From NCBI GenBank assembly GCA_016291405.1, contig JAEEXG010000001.1:62001-126000 (forward strand): a stretch of DNA of 64,000 nt, in the 5' to 3' direction. The stretch is from Lachnospiraceae bacterium. Its GTDB lineage: Bacteria; Bacillota; Clostridia; Lachnospirales; Lachnospiraceae. Position 1 is the stretch's first letter; every line of letters starts with the position of its first letter. A model generated the notes under the pieces. The model saw only the letters and a list, made by a program, of their open reading frames with translations, made no database searches and was not told the origin of the DNA. Position numbers and translations under genes: made by a program. This document shows, piece by piece, positions 46,085 to 54,968 of this stretch.

Positions 46085-48277
46085 TTACATTGACTTCCTT
46101 TCAGCGATTTCAGCCATTTTTGCATCATTAAGTCTCGTATCACCATGAACTCTCGAATAGGAAAGGTAACCGTTCATTCTGTCAATCTTTGTAAGGTTAC
46201 GGCTTCCGCACTTAGGACAAACATCCATTTCAAGTTCCTGATGGCCGCAATCGTCACAATAAGCCAAGGATAAATTTACGCCTTCATAAAATCCCATATC
46301 CATTGCTCTTCTGATTAAAGTCTTTACAGCCTCGATATTATAATCAATGGGATATTTAACGTATTGAATTTTTCCGCCGTTTGACAAATCCCAGAATCTG
46401 TTTTCAAGATCCTGTTTCTGAATGGGAGTAATGTCTTCGGCAACATGACAATGGAAAGAATTTGAAACATATTCTCTGTCACTTACGCCTTCGATAATAC
46501 CATATTTCTTTCTAAACTGTTTAACCTGCAAACCACAAAGATTTTCTGCGGGTGTGCCGTAAATTGCGTATAAATTGTGGTCCTGCTCTTTAAACTCGGA
46601 AATTCTTTTATTAATAAATTCCAAAACTTCAATGGCAAAAGCACCGTCTTCAACAAGTGATTTTCCGTTATAAAGTTCCTGAAGTTCGTTTAATGCTGTA
46701 ATACCAAAGCTTGCAGTGGCAGATTTAAGTAAAGGCTTAATCTTATCCGTAAGCTTTAAGTGGCCTCCTAAGAAACCTCCTTCGCAATATGCAAGAGGAT
46801 TGGTGGAAGCTCTCATTTCACCAAGGTATGCATAAGTACGAATGTGCAACTGTCTTATAAGATTTAAATAGTAATCAAGTACTTCATAGAAATCTTTGTT
46901 TTCTTTTCTTGCCTTAGCCAAAATCATAGGTAAGTGTAAAGAAACCGCACCGATATTAAATCTACCTACAAATACAGGCACATCGTTTTCATCCGCAGGA
47001 TGCATTCCGCCTCTTTCATACCAAGGAGAAAGAAATGCTCTGCAACCCATAGGAGAAATAATCTTTCCGTACTGCTTATAAATTCCCGCAACATATCCTT
47101 TACCGGTTAATGATAACCAGTCAGGATACATAGTCTTAGCCGAGCACTTAACACCTGCTTCAAATACATCTTCAAGCTCTTTTCCTGGGCCATGAAGATT
47201 TTCATCATACAAAAATACAATCTTAGGGAACAAAACGGGTTTCTTGCAATCTGCCTTACCCTGACCTCTTCTTCTTACATTAAGCATTGAGATAGTGGCA
47301 AGCTTTGCAAATCTTCCTGTTCCGGTACCTGCTGTAATTGTTATGAAAGGATAATCGCCTCTTGAAGAAGCTACAGTGTTAAACTTATATTCCCAACCCT
47401 GGAAGCCTTGTTCAAATTCCTTTGTAACATCGGCTAAAGCTTCTTTTTCGCACACTTCATCAGGAAGGCCTAATCTTCTATATTTTTCGACATCTCTGTC
47501 ATAAGACTTTTGAGCGTAGGGTTCCAAAATAAGATCAACGGAAGGAACTGTGAATCCACCGTATTGTTGGCTAGCTGCACTAAGAACGATATCGCCGATA
47601 ACGTCAAAGGCTACATCCAAGGTCTTAGGCTCGTTGTACCAGATGTTACCCATTTCAAAACCGCCGCTTAATACGTTTTGTACGTCAAATAAGCAGCAAT
47701 TCATGGTATCTCTTCTTGCAGACATATCGTGAACGTAAATATATCCGTCACGGCATGCCTGAATTTCTTCGGTGGTCATAAAGAATTTTTGATAAAGCTC
47801 TTTATTTAACTGGTTAAAAATAAGGCTTCTTTTTGTTGATACCAAAGCAGAGTCGGTATTAGCGTTTTCTTTATCGCCCACATACATAATGGACTGACTC
47901 TTTTTATATACATCGTCAAGCATCTTAACGAAATCTTGCTTATAGTTTCTGTAATCTCTGTAGCTTTTTGCAACTATAGGTCTTACTTCTTCAAGAGCAC
48001 TTTCTACAATATTATGCATAACGGGAATCGGGATTTCGTTTGAGTCCATCTCGTTTACTCGACTGATTACATATTTACAGATTTTTTCATTTTCCTCATC
48101 TGTAAATTTGGTTAATGCTCTGTATGCACTTTTTGAAACAGCATTAATAACCTTCTGAACATTGAAGGTTTCTTTGCTACCATCCTTTTTAATTACGAAA
48201 ATCTCACCTACCGGTTTATACTTTTCGCCATAATTAATGCTTTCGTCGTTATTTGAATCCCAATTTTGATTTCCCAT
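46085..48277 (-). CDS. nrdD: Anaerobic (class III) ribonucleoside-triphosphate reductase
   Basis: Reduces NTPs to dNTPs without oxygen. 730 residues. An N-terminal ATP-cone (GEIFVIKKDGSKETFNVQKV, about 24-115) provides allosteric control. The core shows FDVQNVLSGGFEMGN and SAASQQYGGFTVPSVDL. C-terminal zinc ligands are in CDDCGHQELEMDVCPKCGS. The radical glycine is most likely Gly712 in SRVHGDTRLNDAK, a variant of the RVxGY pattern. RBS AAGGAG 6 bases before the ATG. A NrdR box lies at the promoter, indicating repression when dATP is plentiful. Confidence 0.96.
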   Translation of the reverse strand: MGNQNWDSNNDESINYGEKYKPVGEIFVIKKDGSKETFNVQKVINAVSKSAYRALTKFTDEENEKICKYVISRVNEMDSNEIPIPVMHNIVESALEEVRPIVAKSYRDYRNYKQDFVKMLDDVYKKSQSIMYVGDKENANTDSALVSTKRSLIFNQLNKELYQKFFMTTEEIQACRDGYIYVHDMSARRDTMNCCLFDVQNVLSGGFEMGNIWYNEPKTLDVAFDVIGDIVLSAASQQYGGFTVPSVDLILEPYAQKSYDRDVEKYRRLGLPDEVCEKEALADVTKEFEQGFQGWEYKFNTVASSRGDYPFITITAGTGTGRFAKLATISMLNVRRRGQGKADCKKPVLFPKIVFLYDENLHGPGKELEDVFEAGVKCSAKTMYPDWLSLTGKGYVAGIYKQYGKIISPMGCRAFLSPWYERGGMHPADENDVPVFVGRFNIGAVSLHLPMILAKARKENKDFYEVLDYYLNLIRQLHIRTYAYLGEMRASTNPLAYCEGGFLGGHLKLTDKIKPLLKSATASFGITALNELQELYNGKSLVEDGAFAIEVLEFINKRISEFKEQDHNLYAIYGTPAENLCGLQVKQFRKKYGIIEGVSDREYVSNSFHCHVAEDITPIQKQDLENRFWDLSNGGKIQYVKYPIDYNIEAVKTLIRRAMDMGFYEGVNLSLAYCDDCGHQELEMDVCPKCGSRNLTKIDRMNGYLSYSRVHGDTRLNDAKMAEIAERKSM

Positions 48278-48357
48278 AACCGCACTCCTTTAAAAAGATT
48301 TTTTACCACTACTTTATATATCGTTCGTTTTTACACAAAGTTTAGTTAAAATTAGAA

Positions 48358-48386
48358 AAAGAGACACAATATCTTGTGTCTCTTTT
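48358..48386 (-). terminator. NrdR box palindrome and rnhA terminator
   Basis: The core ACACAATATCTTGTGT (48364-48379) matches the 16-base NrdR consensus (acaCwAtATaTwGtgt) at 15 positions. The full palindrome (AAAAGAGACACAA paired with its complement, loop GATA) followed by TTTTTC on the minus strand is also a good intrinsic terminator for rnhA. A weaker box-like sequence (core CAATAT) lies 34 bases upstream, at about 48398-48413, under the spacer and -35. Confidence 0.75.
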
Positions 48387-48415
48387 AGTATAGTTAATAC
48401 CAATATCTGTGTCAA
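48387..48415 (-). promoter_or_regulatory. promoter of nrdD-nrdG
   Basis: Minus-strand TTGACA (48410-48415), 17-base spacer, TATACT (48387-48392); near-consensus. It begins 6 bases after the rnhA stop. The predicted start falls at the edge of the NrdR palindrome, a repressing position. Confidence 0.78.
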
Positions 48416-48420
48416 CCAAA

Positions 48421-48894
48421 TTAGCTTAAAAATCCTTCATCAATTAAAAGGTCATCTGAGTCCGCACTATTCGTTGCAAGCTCGTCGCATCTTTCGTTTT
48501 CAGGATGCCCTGCATGGCCCTTTATCCACTCAAAAGTGACTGAATGAGGCTCCATAGCCTTTAAAAGTCTTTTCCATAAATCAATGTTTAGAACGGGTCC
48601 GCTTTTTCTTTTCCAATTATTTTTAACCCATGAATCAATCCACTTTTGATTAAATGCATCAATTACATATTTTGAATCGGAAACAACCTTTACTTCGCAG
48701 GGCTTGGTCAAAGCTTCAAGTCCGCTTATAACGCCCATAAGCTCCATTCTGTTATTGGTGGTTTCTTTATATCCTTTTGTTATTTCCAAAGTATGAAGCT
48801 CACCCTTTGGATCCACATAATGAATAACCGTGCCAAAGCCTCCGGGCCCCGGATTCCCTCTTGAGGAACCATCGGAATAAACAGTAACCTTCAT
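48421..48894 (-). CDS. rnhA: Ribonuclease HI
   Basis: Cleaves RNA in RNA-DNA hybrids. 157 residues. Catalytic acids are in place: VYSDGSSRGNPGPGGFG (Asp8), TTNNRMELMGVISGLEAL (Glu), VVSDSKYVIDAF (Asp) and ENERCDELA (Asp). The basic handle region WVKNNWKRKSG is present. The start directly follows the stop of the MutS-like gene (TAAATG). Last gene of the tyrS-cdd-mutS-like-rnhA unit. Confidence 0.95.
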   Translation of the reverse strand: MKVTVYSDGSSRGNPGPGGFGTVIHYVDPKGELHTLEITKGYKETTNNRMELMGVISGLEALTKPCEVKVVSDSKYVIDAFNQKWIDSWVKNNWKRKSGPVLNIDLWKRLLKAMEPHSVTFEWIKGHAGHPENERCDELATNSADSDDLLIDEGFLS

Positions 48895-50577
48895 TTAAGC
48901 CTCCCAAACTCCCTTTTCTGTAAAGTCCTTGGCCATTTTATTGGCCTTATCGATAATTTCACCGGGAAATCCCATTAAAGACAATAACTTTATGGCATTT
49001 CTTGATGTGGCACTTCCTGACTTAATCAAATAATTAAAGAGCACATCATCTTCTATTATTTCTTCGTCAAAATGGTAGTTATCGTAATCATCTTTAAGGC
49101 TTTGTGTAAGCTCTATATCATGAGTTGCCGCAAAGCATAAAATATCGTTTTTCGGAAATGCCTTTAAAATCTGAGTGGCACAAGCTATTCTTTCTACAGT
49201 ATTTGTGCCTCTTAAAACTTCATCAACAAAGCAAATTACCTTTTTATCGGGATAATTTAATCTATAGTCAAATATTCTCTTTAAAGCCTTTATTTCAACC
49301 ATAAAGTAACTGTCATGACTGATTATATCATCTCTTAATGACATGGAAGAAAGAATCCTGTAATCATCCATAACAAGTTCTTTTGAAAGACATGTATAAA
49401 TAGTCTTTGCAAATATGGCGTTTAAGCAAACAGCCTTTAAGAAGGTTGATTTACCCGATGCATTTGAGCCTGTTATAAGCACGCCCTTGTTTGTATCAAT
49501 GCTGTTTAACACAGGATTTTCAATAAGAGGATGATAAAGGTCTATAGCCTTATATCCACTACCCTTTTTAGGAATCGAATAAAAGGGAAGGGCACATCTT
49601 AAAGAAGCCACGTTTAAATAGGTTTCAAGCTTACCTAGCGTTACATATGTTTCTTCAATAACCTGCTTTTTATCCTTTAATAAAGAAAGAAGCCTGTAAA
49701 AGCAAATAATATCTATGTGAAAAATTACTTTGATATAGTCAATTATAATATCAAAGGGCGAACCTGCACCTGTAGGTCCCGAACTTTTATTGACGGTTTT
49801 TGTTAAAGAAACCAGTTTCTTTTCTAAATTAAGGTTCTTTAAAAGGTTTTCTCTTTCATCTTTAAACTTATCGTCTAAGTCTTTTGCCAGTTCTTTTCCT
49901 TCGATTAAGAACCTGCTTATAAAAGAAAAAAATACAATGTACTTATCAATTTCGCCCCTGCCTTTATAGTAGGTGATAATATTTAGTACTATTGATAAAA
50001 TCAAAAGAATCGCGCCAAATGAAGGTGCAAAAAAGACGCTTCCCAATGAAACAAAGAAAAATACATCAAGTAAAATATCTTTAACAAAAGATACCTTTTC
50101 AATCGAATCCATATAGTCAAGGCAGTCTAAGAAACTTACTCTTTTCATGCTTCCGATTGAAATAAAATGATTTAAAAATTTAAGGCGGACTGCCTCGTTT
50201 TCTTTTAAAAATTCAACCTTATCGTTAAAGTCTTTAAGCTTATCTTCCTCATAACAAGGTGTTCTTAAAAGGTAATAAAAGTATTCGCTTCCGCAGGATG
50301 ATTTACAGTTGTTAAACCTTTGGTAGATTTCATCAAGGTCAACATCGTTTGCCGTAATGTCATCGATTGAATCAGGGCCTTCATACCTATAAAACAAACG
50401 CTTACAGGAATCAAGTTCATCAGAAGACAGACGTTCGGAATTAAATGTTCCGAACGCCTTTCTTGCTTTATCTAAAATTCTTTTTTTGTTTCTTTTGTAA
50501 TCATATGACTCTTTGATTACAATCAATAAAAACAGGGAAACTAAAACTACACCCACAATCCAATAAGCATCATTCAT
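48895..50577 (-). CDS. Membrane-anchored MutS-type ATPase
   Basis: 560 residues. The C-terminal MutS ATPase domain is complete: LITGSNASGKSTFL (Walker A, 367-380), SSMSLRDDIISHDSYFMVEI (410-429), Walker B CFVDEVLRGTNTVE (449-462) and the ATHD histidine (485). There is no mismatch-recognition domain (no FxE motif). Instead an N-terminal transmembrane helix (YWIVGVVLVSLFLLIVI, 5-21) and a hydrophobic hairpin (about 168-203) place it at the membrane; the middle has coiled-coil character (ELAKDLDDKFKDERENLLKN). Related 'MutS-family' proteins with membrane segments exist in Firmicutes and Bacteroidetes and are unassigned. One-base overlap with cdd (TAATG). Confidence 0.88.
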   Translation of the reverse strand: MNDAYWIVGVVLVSLFLLIVIKESYDYKRNKKRILDKARKAFGTFNSERLSSDELDSCKRLFYRYEGPDSIDDITANDVDLDEIYQRFNNCKSSCGSEYFYYLLRTPCYEEDKLKDFNDKVEFLKENEAVRLKFLNHFISIGSMKRVSFLDCLDYMDSIEKVSFVKDILLDVFFFVSLGSVFFAPSFGAILLILSIVLNIITYYKGRGEIDKYIVFFSFISRFLIEGKELAKDLDDKFKDERENLLKNLNLEKKLVSLTKTVNKSSGPTGAGSPFDIIIDYIKVIFHIDIICFYRLLSLLKDKKQVIEETYVTLGKLETYLNVASLRCALPFYSIPKKGSGYKAIDLYHPLIENPVLNSIDTNKGVLITGSNASGKSTFLKAVCLNAIFAKTIYTCLSKELVMDDYRILSSMSLRDDIISHDSYFMVEIKALKRIFDYRLNYPDKKVICFVDEVLRGTNTVERIACATQILKAFPKNDILCFAATHDIELTQSLKDDYDNYHFDEEIIEDDVLFNYLIKSGSATSRNAIKLLSLMGFPGEIIDKANKMAKDFTEKGVWEA

Positions 50578-50987
50578 TAAAGATTCTCCGGTCCAAATCC
50601 ATAGGGTAAAAGTTCTTTTAAAAGGTTCTTTTGATAAATGTCTTCGTTTAACGCAGAAATAACCTCAAAGGTTTCAACGTCACAAAATTCACGCATTACC
50701 TGTCTGCAAACACCGCAAGGATAAGCATATTTTTCAATCTTTTCGCCGACTTTACCGCCGACAATGGCTATTTTTGAAAAATCCCTCTCTCCTTCGCTTA
50801 CAGCCTTAAAGAAAGCTGTTCTTTCGGCACAGTTTGTAGGGGTATATCCGGCATTTTCAATGTTGCATCCTAAATATACTTTTCCGCTCTTAGTTAAAAG
50901 CGCTGCCCCAACCGCAAAATTTGAATAAGGTGAATAAGACATTTCACGAGCTTTTAAGGCCTGTACAACAAGTTCCTTATCAGTCAT
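50577..50987 (-). CDS. cdd: Cytidine deaminase
   Basis: Deaminates cytidine and deoxycytidine in pyrimidine salvage. 136 residues. Zinc/catalytic motifs: NCAERTAFFKAV (Cys and the proton-shuttling Glu) and PCGVCRQVMREF (two Cys). SPYSNFAVGAALLTKSGK is the typical N-terminus. GGAGG 7 bases before the ATG, 18 bases after tyrS. Confidence 0.96.
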   Translation of the reverse strand: MTDKELVVQALKAREMSYSPYSNFAVGAALLTKSGKVYLGCNIENAGYTPTNCAERTAFFKAVSEGERDFSKIAIVGGKVGEKIEKYAYPCGVCRQVMREFCDVETFEVISALNEDIYQKNLLKELLPYGFGPENL

Positions 50988-51005
50988 TAAATTACCTCCG
51001 TTTCC

Positions 51006-52229
51006 TTATTTAACAACTATCTTTCTAAAGTTTTTCTTTCCTCTTTTAATTATAAAATCTTTAGCGGCAATTTCGTCAAGAGTAAAGGCAAGTTTAATAT
51101 CTGTTACCTTTTCTTCGTTGATTGTAACACCGCCTTGTTCGATGGCTCTTCTGCCTTCCGATCTGGTTGCAACCAAACCTGCTTTAACCAAAATGGCGAT
51201 GGTATCGATTTTACCGTTAAACAAGTCTTCTTCGGAAACTTCCGTAGTAGGCATGTTTTCGCTTGAGCCTACGCTAAATACGGCTCTTGCGCTTTCCAAA
51301 GCTTTATTTGCTTCTTCTTCGCCGTGAACAAGCTTTGTAAGCTCGTAACCAAGAATTTCCTTAGCTTTGTTAAGTTCGCTTCCTTCCCAGCTTTCCATCT
51401 TTTCAATTTCTTCGATAGGAAGGAATGTAAGCATCTTAAGGCACTTGATAACATCAGCGTCGCCTACGTTTCTCCAGTACTGGAAGAAATCATAAGGTGA
51501 TGTTTTGTTTGCATCAAGCCATACAGCGTTTCCTGCTGTCTTACCCATCTTCATACCCTGTGAGTCTGTAAGAAGAGTGATTGTCATGGCATGAGCATCT
51601 TTACCAAGCTTTCTTCTGATAAGTTCGGTACCGCCAAGCATGTTGCTCCACTGATCGTCACCGCCAAACTCCATGTTACAATTGTATTCTTTAAACATGT
51701 GATAGAAGTCGTATGACTGCATGATCATGTAGTTAAATTCAAGGAAGGTTAACCCTCTCTCCATTCTTTGCTTGTAGCATTCGGCTCTTAACATGTTGTT
51801 TACAGAGAAGCATGCACCAACTTCACGCAAAAGTTCAATGTAATTTAAATCAAGAAGCCAGTCTGCATTGTTAACAAGTAAAGCCTTACCGTCGGAAAAA
51901 TCGATAAATCTTTCCATCTGCTTTTTAAAGCATTCTGCATTGTGATTGATATCATCAATAGTAAGCATCTTTCTCATATCAGACTTGCCTGAAGGGTCAC
52001 CTATCATAGTGGTACCGCCACCGATTAAGGCGATAGGCTTATTTCCTGCTTCCTGAAGTCTCTTCATTAATGTAAGTGCCATAAAATGGCCTGCCGTTAA
52101 GCTGTCTGCTGTACAGTCAAATCCGATGTAGAAAGTAGCCTTTCCGTTATTAACCATTTCTCTTATGGCATCTTCATCGGTTACCTGGGCTATTAACCCT
52201 CTTCTTTTAAGTTCTTCGTAAATCTGCAT
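51006..52229 (-). CDS. tyrS: Tyrosyl-tRNA synthetase
   Basis: Charges tRNA-Tyr. 407 residues from the ATG at 52229 (AGGAGG 8 bases upstream); a longer open frame to 52343 is the T-box leader read through and is rejected. Class I signatures: FDCTADSLTAGHFMALTLMK and KMGKTAGNAVWL. The C-terminal S4 domain is visible (EGRRAIEQGGVTINEEKV). Controlled by the T-box upstream. Confidence 0.96.
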   Translation of the reverse strand: MQIYEELKRRGLIAQVTDEDAIREMVNNGKATFYIGFDCTADSLTAGHFMALTLMKRLQEAGNKPIALIGGGTTMIGDPSGKSDMRKMLTIDDINHNAECFKKQMERFIDFSDGKALLVNNADWLLDLNYIELLREVGACFSVNNMLRAECYKQRMERGLTFLEFNYMIMQSYDFYHMFKEYNCNMEFGGDDQWSNMLGGTELIRRKLGKDAHAMTITLLTDSQGMKMGKTAGNAVWLDANKTSPYDFFQYWRNVGDADVIKCLKMLTFLPIEEIEKMESWEGSELNKAKEILGYELTKLVHGEEEANKALESARAVFSVGSSENMPTTEVSEEDLFNGKIDTIAILVKAGLVATRSEGRRAIEQGGVTINEEKVTDIKLAFTLDEIAAKDFIIKRGKKNFRKIVVK

Positions 52230-52282
52230 TTCAAAACCTCCTAATAAATATATTGTTAATCCGTAACAGGAGTTTTGAGGAT

Positions 52283-52315
52283 AAAAAAATCCCGTCCTGT
52301 TACCAGGGACGGGAT
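52283..52315 (-). terminator. T-box intrinsic terminator
   Basis: Minus-strand ATCCCGTCC / CTGGTAACA / GGACGGGAT (52289-52315) then seven T residues. Competes with the antiterminator formed by the T-box sequence. Confidence 0.92.
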
Positions 52316-52552
52316 ATAATCTCGTGTTACCACCCTTATTCACAAACGACTCACATCGCTTGCCTCACAGAGTACAGCTTTCGCGATACCCTTCCCGCTT
52401 TAACGTGCGGTAAATCCGTCGCAGCCTATCCTTACGGCTTCGGTGCGAAGCTCCAAGATGTATTCCTTAAAAAGTAAATGGATGCGCCTCTCATCAACCG
52501 GCTACTTTCTGTTGATTTACTTAAAAAGTACTTTTTCTTTTCATCGCTTTTA
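52283..52552 (-). promoter_or_regulatory. T-box riboswitch upstream of tyrS
   Basis: A 270-base leader on the minus strand. The T-box sequence AAGGGTGGTAACACGAG (52321-52337) carries the TGGT that pairs with the uncharged tRNA 3' end. The 5' half can fold as Stem I: GATG pairs with CATC, AAGTAAAT pairs with ATTTACTT, with an AGTA-containing loop opposite GGAATACATC. The codon TAC at 52460-52462 in that loop is the likely tyrosine specifier. The leader ends in a terminator (52283-52315). Uncharged tRNA-Tyr should favour the antiterminator and switch on tyrS, cdd, the MutS-like gene and rnhA. Confidence 0.93.
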
Positions 52553-52559
52553 TGGATGT

Positions 52560-52588
52560 AATATAGCAAAACCAAAATCAAAAGTCAA
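52560..52588 (-). promoter_or_regulatory. promoter of the tyrS T-box transcript
   Basis: Minus-strand TTGACT (52583-52588), 17-base spacer, TATATT (52560-52565), just after the stop of the upstream kinase gene. Confidence 0.72.
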
Positions 52589-52593
52589 GCAAA

Positions 52594-54963
52594 CTAAATA
52601 ACGCTCATCATTTCTTTTATCTTTTCAAAATCGTATACATCATAAGCCTTCTTGATTTCTTTAACCTTTGAAGAAACGCTTGGATCTATATCTTCACCCT
52701 TGAATTTTTCAAACAAAGTGTTGCATAAATTAAGGTCCATATTATCAAGAGCTTCCTTTAATTCAGACACAAGACCTTTAATCTTTGAATCCTTAATTTC
52801 TCCTGAATCTTCTTTAGGCTTTGCAGTTTCTTTTACGACAGGTGCACTCGGCTTATTGTCAACAACCTTTCTTTTAAGCATTCCGGGAGGTAAGAAGTCT
52901 AAAAGTATCTGAGTAAGGTATCTTGTTTTAATTGGCTTAGCTAGGTATTCCTGGAATCCTAATGAAAGAATATCTTCTCTGATATTTCCTCCTGTATTTG
53001 CGGTTAGGGCGACTACAGGAATTTCGGATACGGCTTTATTCTTACTTTCTCTTATCTTTTTAAGGGTCTCTTCTCCACTCATTTCAGGCATAACCATGTC
53101 CATAAGCACAAGATTATATTCATTTTCTTCAAGCTTTCTAAGAGACTCCGGTCCGCTCTTAGCCGTATCAATTTCAATGTTGTATCCTTTAAAGATTCCG
53201 GAAGCAACCTTTAAGTTAACGGCATTATCATCAACTACCAAAATCTTAGCTTCGCTTCCGTCATATTCAATCTTTTCATTCTTAGATTCATAATCGGAAG
53301 CCTTCCATGTATCGTTTAAAGCTTCTATAATCGACAAACTGCATATGGGCTGCCAAAGGATTCTGCACTTTCCAAAGTCACCGTACAATCTGTTCTTTGA
53401 ACATACAACATACGTATTGTCTTCTTTTGCATTGGTAGAAATTATGCCCGCAACCGTTGCATAAGATTCTTCCAAAACAAATATATAGTCATAATCTCTT
53501 GTAGAAATAGCCTTATCAAATGCAAAGAAGGAGTTTGCATAATCAGGGCGAACATTAAAGCCGCTCATTACGCTCTTCCATGTTTCAAGTTCTCTGTTAT
53601 CCTTAATGTAAATTAAAATATCACGCTTTTCTTTATCCTTAAGTTCAAGCATGGGACTACTGTCAACAACGTCACAATCAAAGGAGATTTCAGATTCAAG
53701 TCCCACACCTTCAATAGAACGAATAATCATATCTCCGTTCATCATTGAAAGAAGGTCTTTACAAATATTAAATTTAAGCCCTATTCCCTTTAAGTTAGAG
53801 CTTTGCCTTGAATCATAGGTATCATAGGCTCCAAAAATAGCATTACAATCAACCTGTGATAATCCGCATCCTGTATCAGAAACTTTAATCTTAAAGCGGG
53901 CCATTTTGCTTTCTTCGTCTGTATCACAGGATACAGAAAACATCAATCGACCGTTATCCGTAAGAGACAAAGAAATGAATACAAGTCTCATGATGACCTG
54001 CTTAATTCTTATATCATCTCCGTTAACAATTTTAGGTATATTATTATCGATAATTATTCTTACTTTTAAGTCTTTCTTTTCAATGTGGGAACTTATAATC
54101 TCTGTTACACTCTTTAATAATTCCTCAGTCTTAAAGTCAGCATTTAAAAGTTTCATCTTGCTTGAATCAAGCTTTGAATACATTAAAACGTCATCAATAA
54201 TTTCAAGAAGATCGTAGGCGGATTTCTTTATAATAGTTACCTGGTCTCTGGTTCTGTCATCCATTTCATCCTTTAACACAATTTCGGATAGACCGATAAT
54301 TGAGTTCATGGGAGTTCTGATTTCATGGGACATGTTTGCCAAAAACCTTGATTTTGCAAGGCCTGCGTTATGTTCCATCTCATGGCTCTTTTCAATTTCT
54401 TCTTCTGCCTTTTTAAAGGATTTATCCATTCTTACCATTATGTATAAAAGGGTAAAAGAAACCGCAAGGAAAGAAAATACAAAGCCTAAAAAGAATTCTG
54501 TTCTGTCACTTATAATGGATGACTTATTGCCTGCTATATAAGCATTTGTAAAAAAGTAAGTTCCGATGTATATGTTTATTAAAGACATCCACCAGATATC
54601 TCTTTTATCAAGGATAAAAATCATTACCATTATTCCTGCCGCATACCAGATAGGCGCAGAACTTCTTGCCTGGGATCCGTTAATAATAAGAATCGGCATA
54701 ACAATGAATTGAGTATAGGCGCAAAAAATAATGGAAACGATTCTATAGTTATTTATTTTCTTATTTACCCGGTTTAAAGCAAGACAGAAAATAATTGTAA
54801 TGACTAGGTTAAATATAACAATATTGTCAAAAGTATCCAATATAATCGCATAAATAAAAATGCAGACAAAGGAAATTAAGGCCAATAACTTTGTAAGTAA
54901 ATTAATGGCTTCTTTATTTGACGTATATGTTATTCTTTGAATTACACTTTTCTTTTGTTCCAT
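52594..54963 (-). CDS. Membrane hybrid histidine kinase with degenerate ATP-binding domain and two receiver domains
   Basis: 789 residues. Five or six transmembrane helices in residues 20-175; HisKA with LANMSHEIRTPMNS (His213). The HATPase domain is degenerate: the N-box reads RIKQVIMRLVFISLSLT (319-335), lacking both asparagines of the usual RQILLNLLSNAIKYT, and the G2 box is GIGLKFN (393-399) instead of GTGLGLA; G1 (VSDTGCGL) is kept. A first receiver-like domain (from about 440; ILIYIKDNRELETWK) lacks the acidic pocket, while the second is intact (ILVVDDNAVNLKV, Asp in LMDMVMPEMSG). A helical tail of about 100 residues may be a degenerate Hpt. Five bases after the next kinase gene and in its operon. 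Confidence 0.9.
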   Translation of the reverse strand: MEQKKSVIQRITYTSNKEAINLLTKLLALISFVCIFIYAIILDTFDNIVIFNLVITIIFCLALNRVNKKINNYRIVSIIFCAYTQFIVMPILIINGSQARSSAPIWYAAGIMVMIFILDKRDIWWMSLINIYIGTYFFTNAYIAGNKSSIISDRTEFFLGFVFSFLAVSFTLLYIMVRMDKSFKKAEEEIEKSHEMEHNAGLAKSRFLANMSHEIRTPMNSIIGLSEIVLKDEMDDRTRDQVTIIKKSAYDLLEIIDDVLMYSKLDSSKMKLLNADFKTEELLKSVTEIISSHIEKKDLKVRIIIDNNIPKIVNGDDIRIKQVIMRLVFISLSLTDNGRLMFSVSCDTDEESKMARFKIKVSDTGCGLSQVDCNAIFGAYDTYDSRQSSNLKGIGLKFNICKDLLSMMNGDMIIRSIEGVGLESEISFDCDVVDSSPMLELKDKEKRDILIYIKDNRELETWKSVMSGFNVRPDYANSFFAFDKAISTRDYDYIFVLEESYATVAGIISTNAKEDNTYVVCSKNRLYGDFGKCRILWQPICSLSIIEALNDTWKASDYESKNEKIEYDGSEAKILVVDDNAVNLKVASGIFKGYNIEIDTAKSGPESLRKLEENEYNLVLMDMVMPEMSGEETLKKIRESKNKAVSEIPVVALTANTGGNIREDILSLGFQEYLAKPIKTRYLTQILLDFLPPGMLKRKVVDNKPSAPVVKETAKPKEDSGEIKDSKIKGLVSELKEALDNMDLNLCNTLFEKFKGEDIDPSVSSKVKEIKKAYDVYDFEKIKEMMSVI

Positions 54964-54968
54964 AAGTT

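Noticed and set aside
46085..48277. Loss of the glycyl-radical site in NrdD
   Set aside because: The usual RVxGY is changed to RVHGD, but Gly712, the zinc cysteines and an adjacent NrdG are all present, so activity is expected.
52230..52343. Longer N-terminus of TyrRS
   Set aside because: This stretch is the T-box terminator and leader; the ATG at 52229 follows AGGAGG and fits the family.
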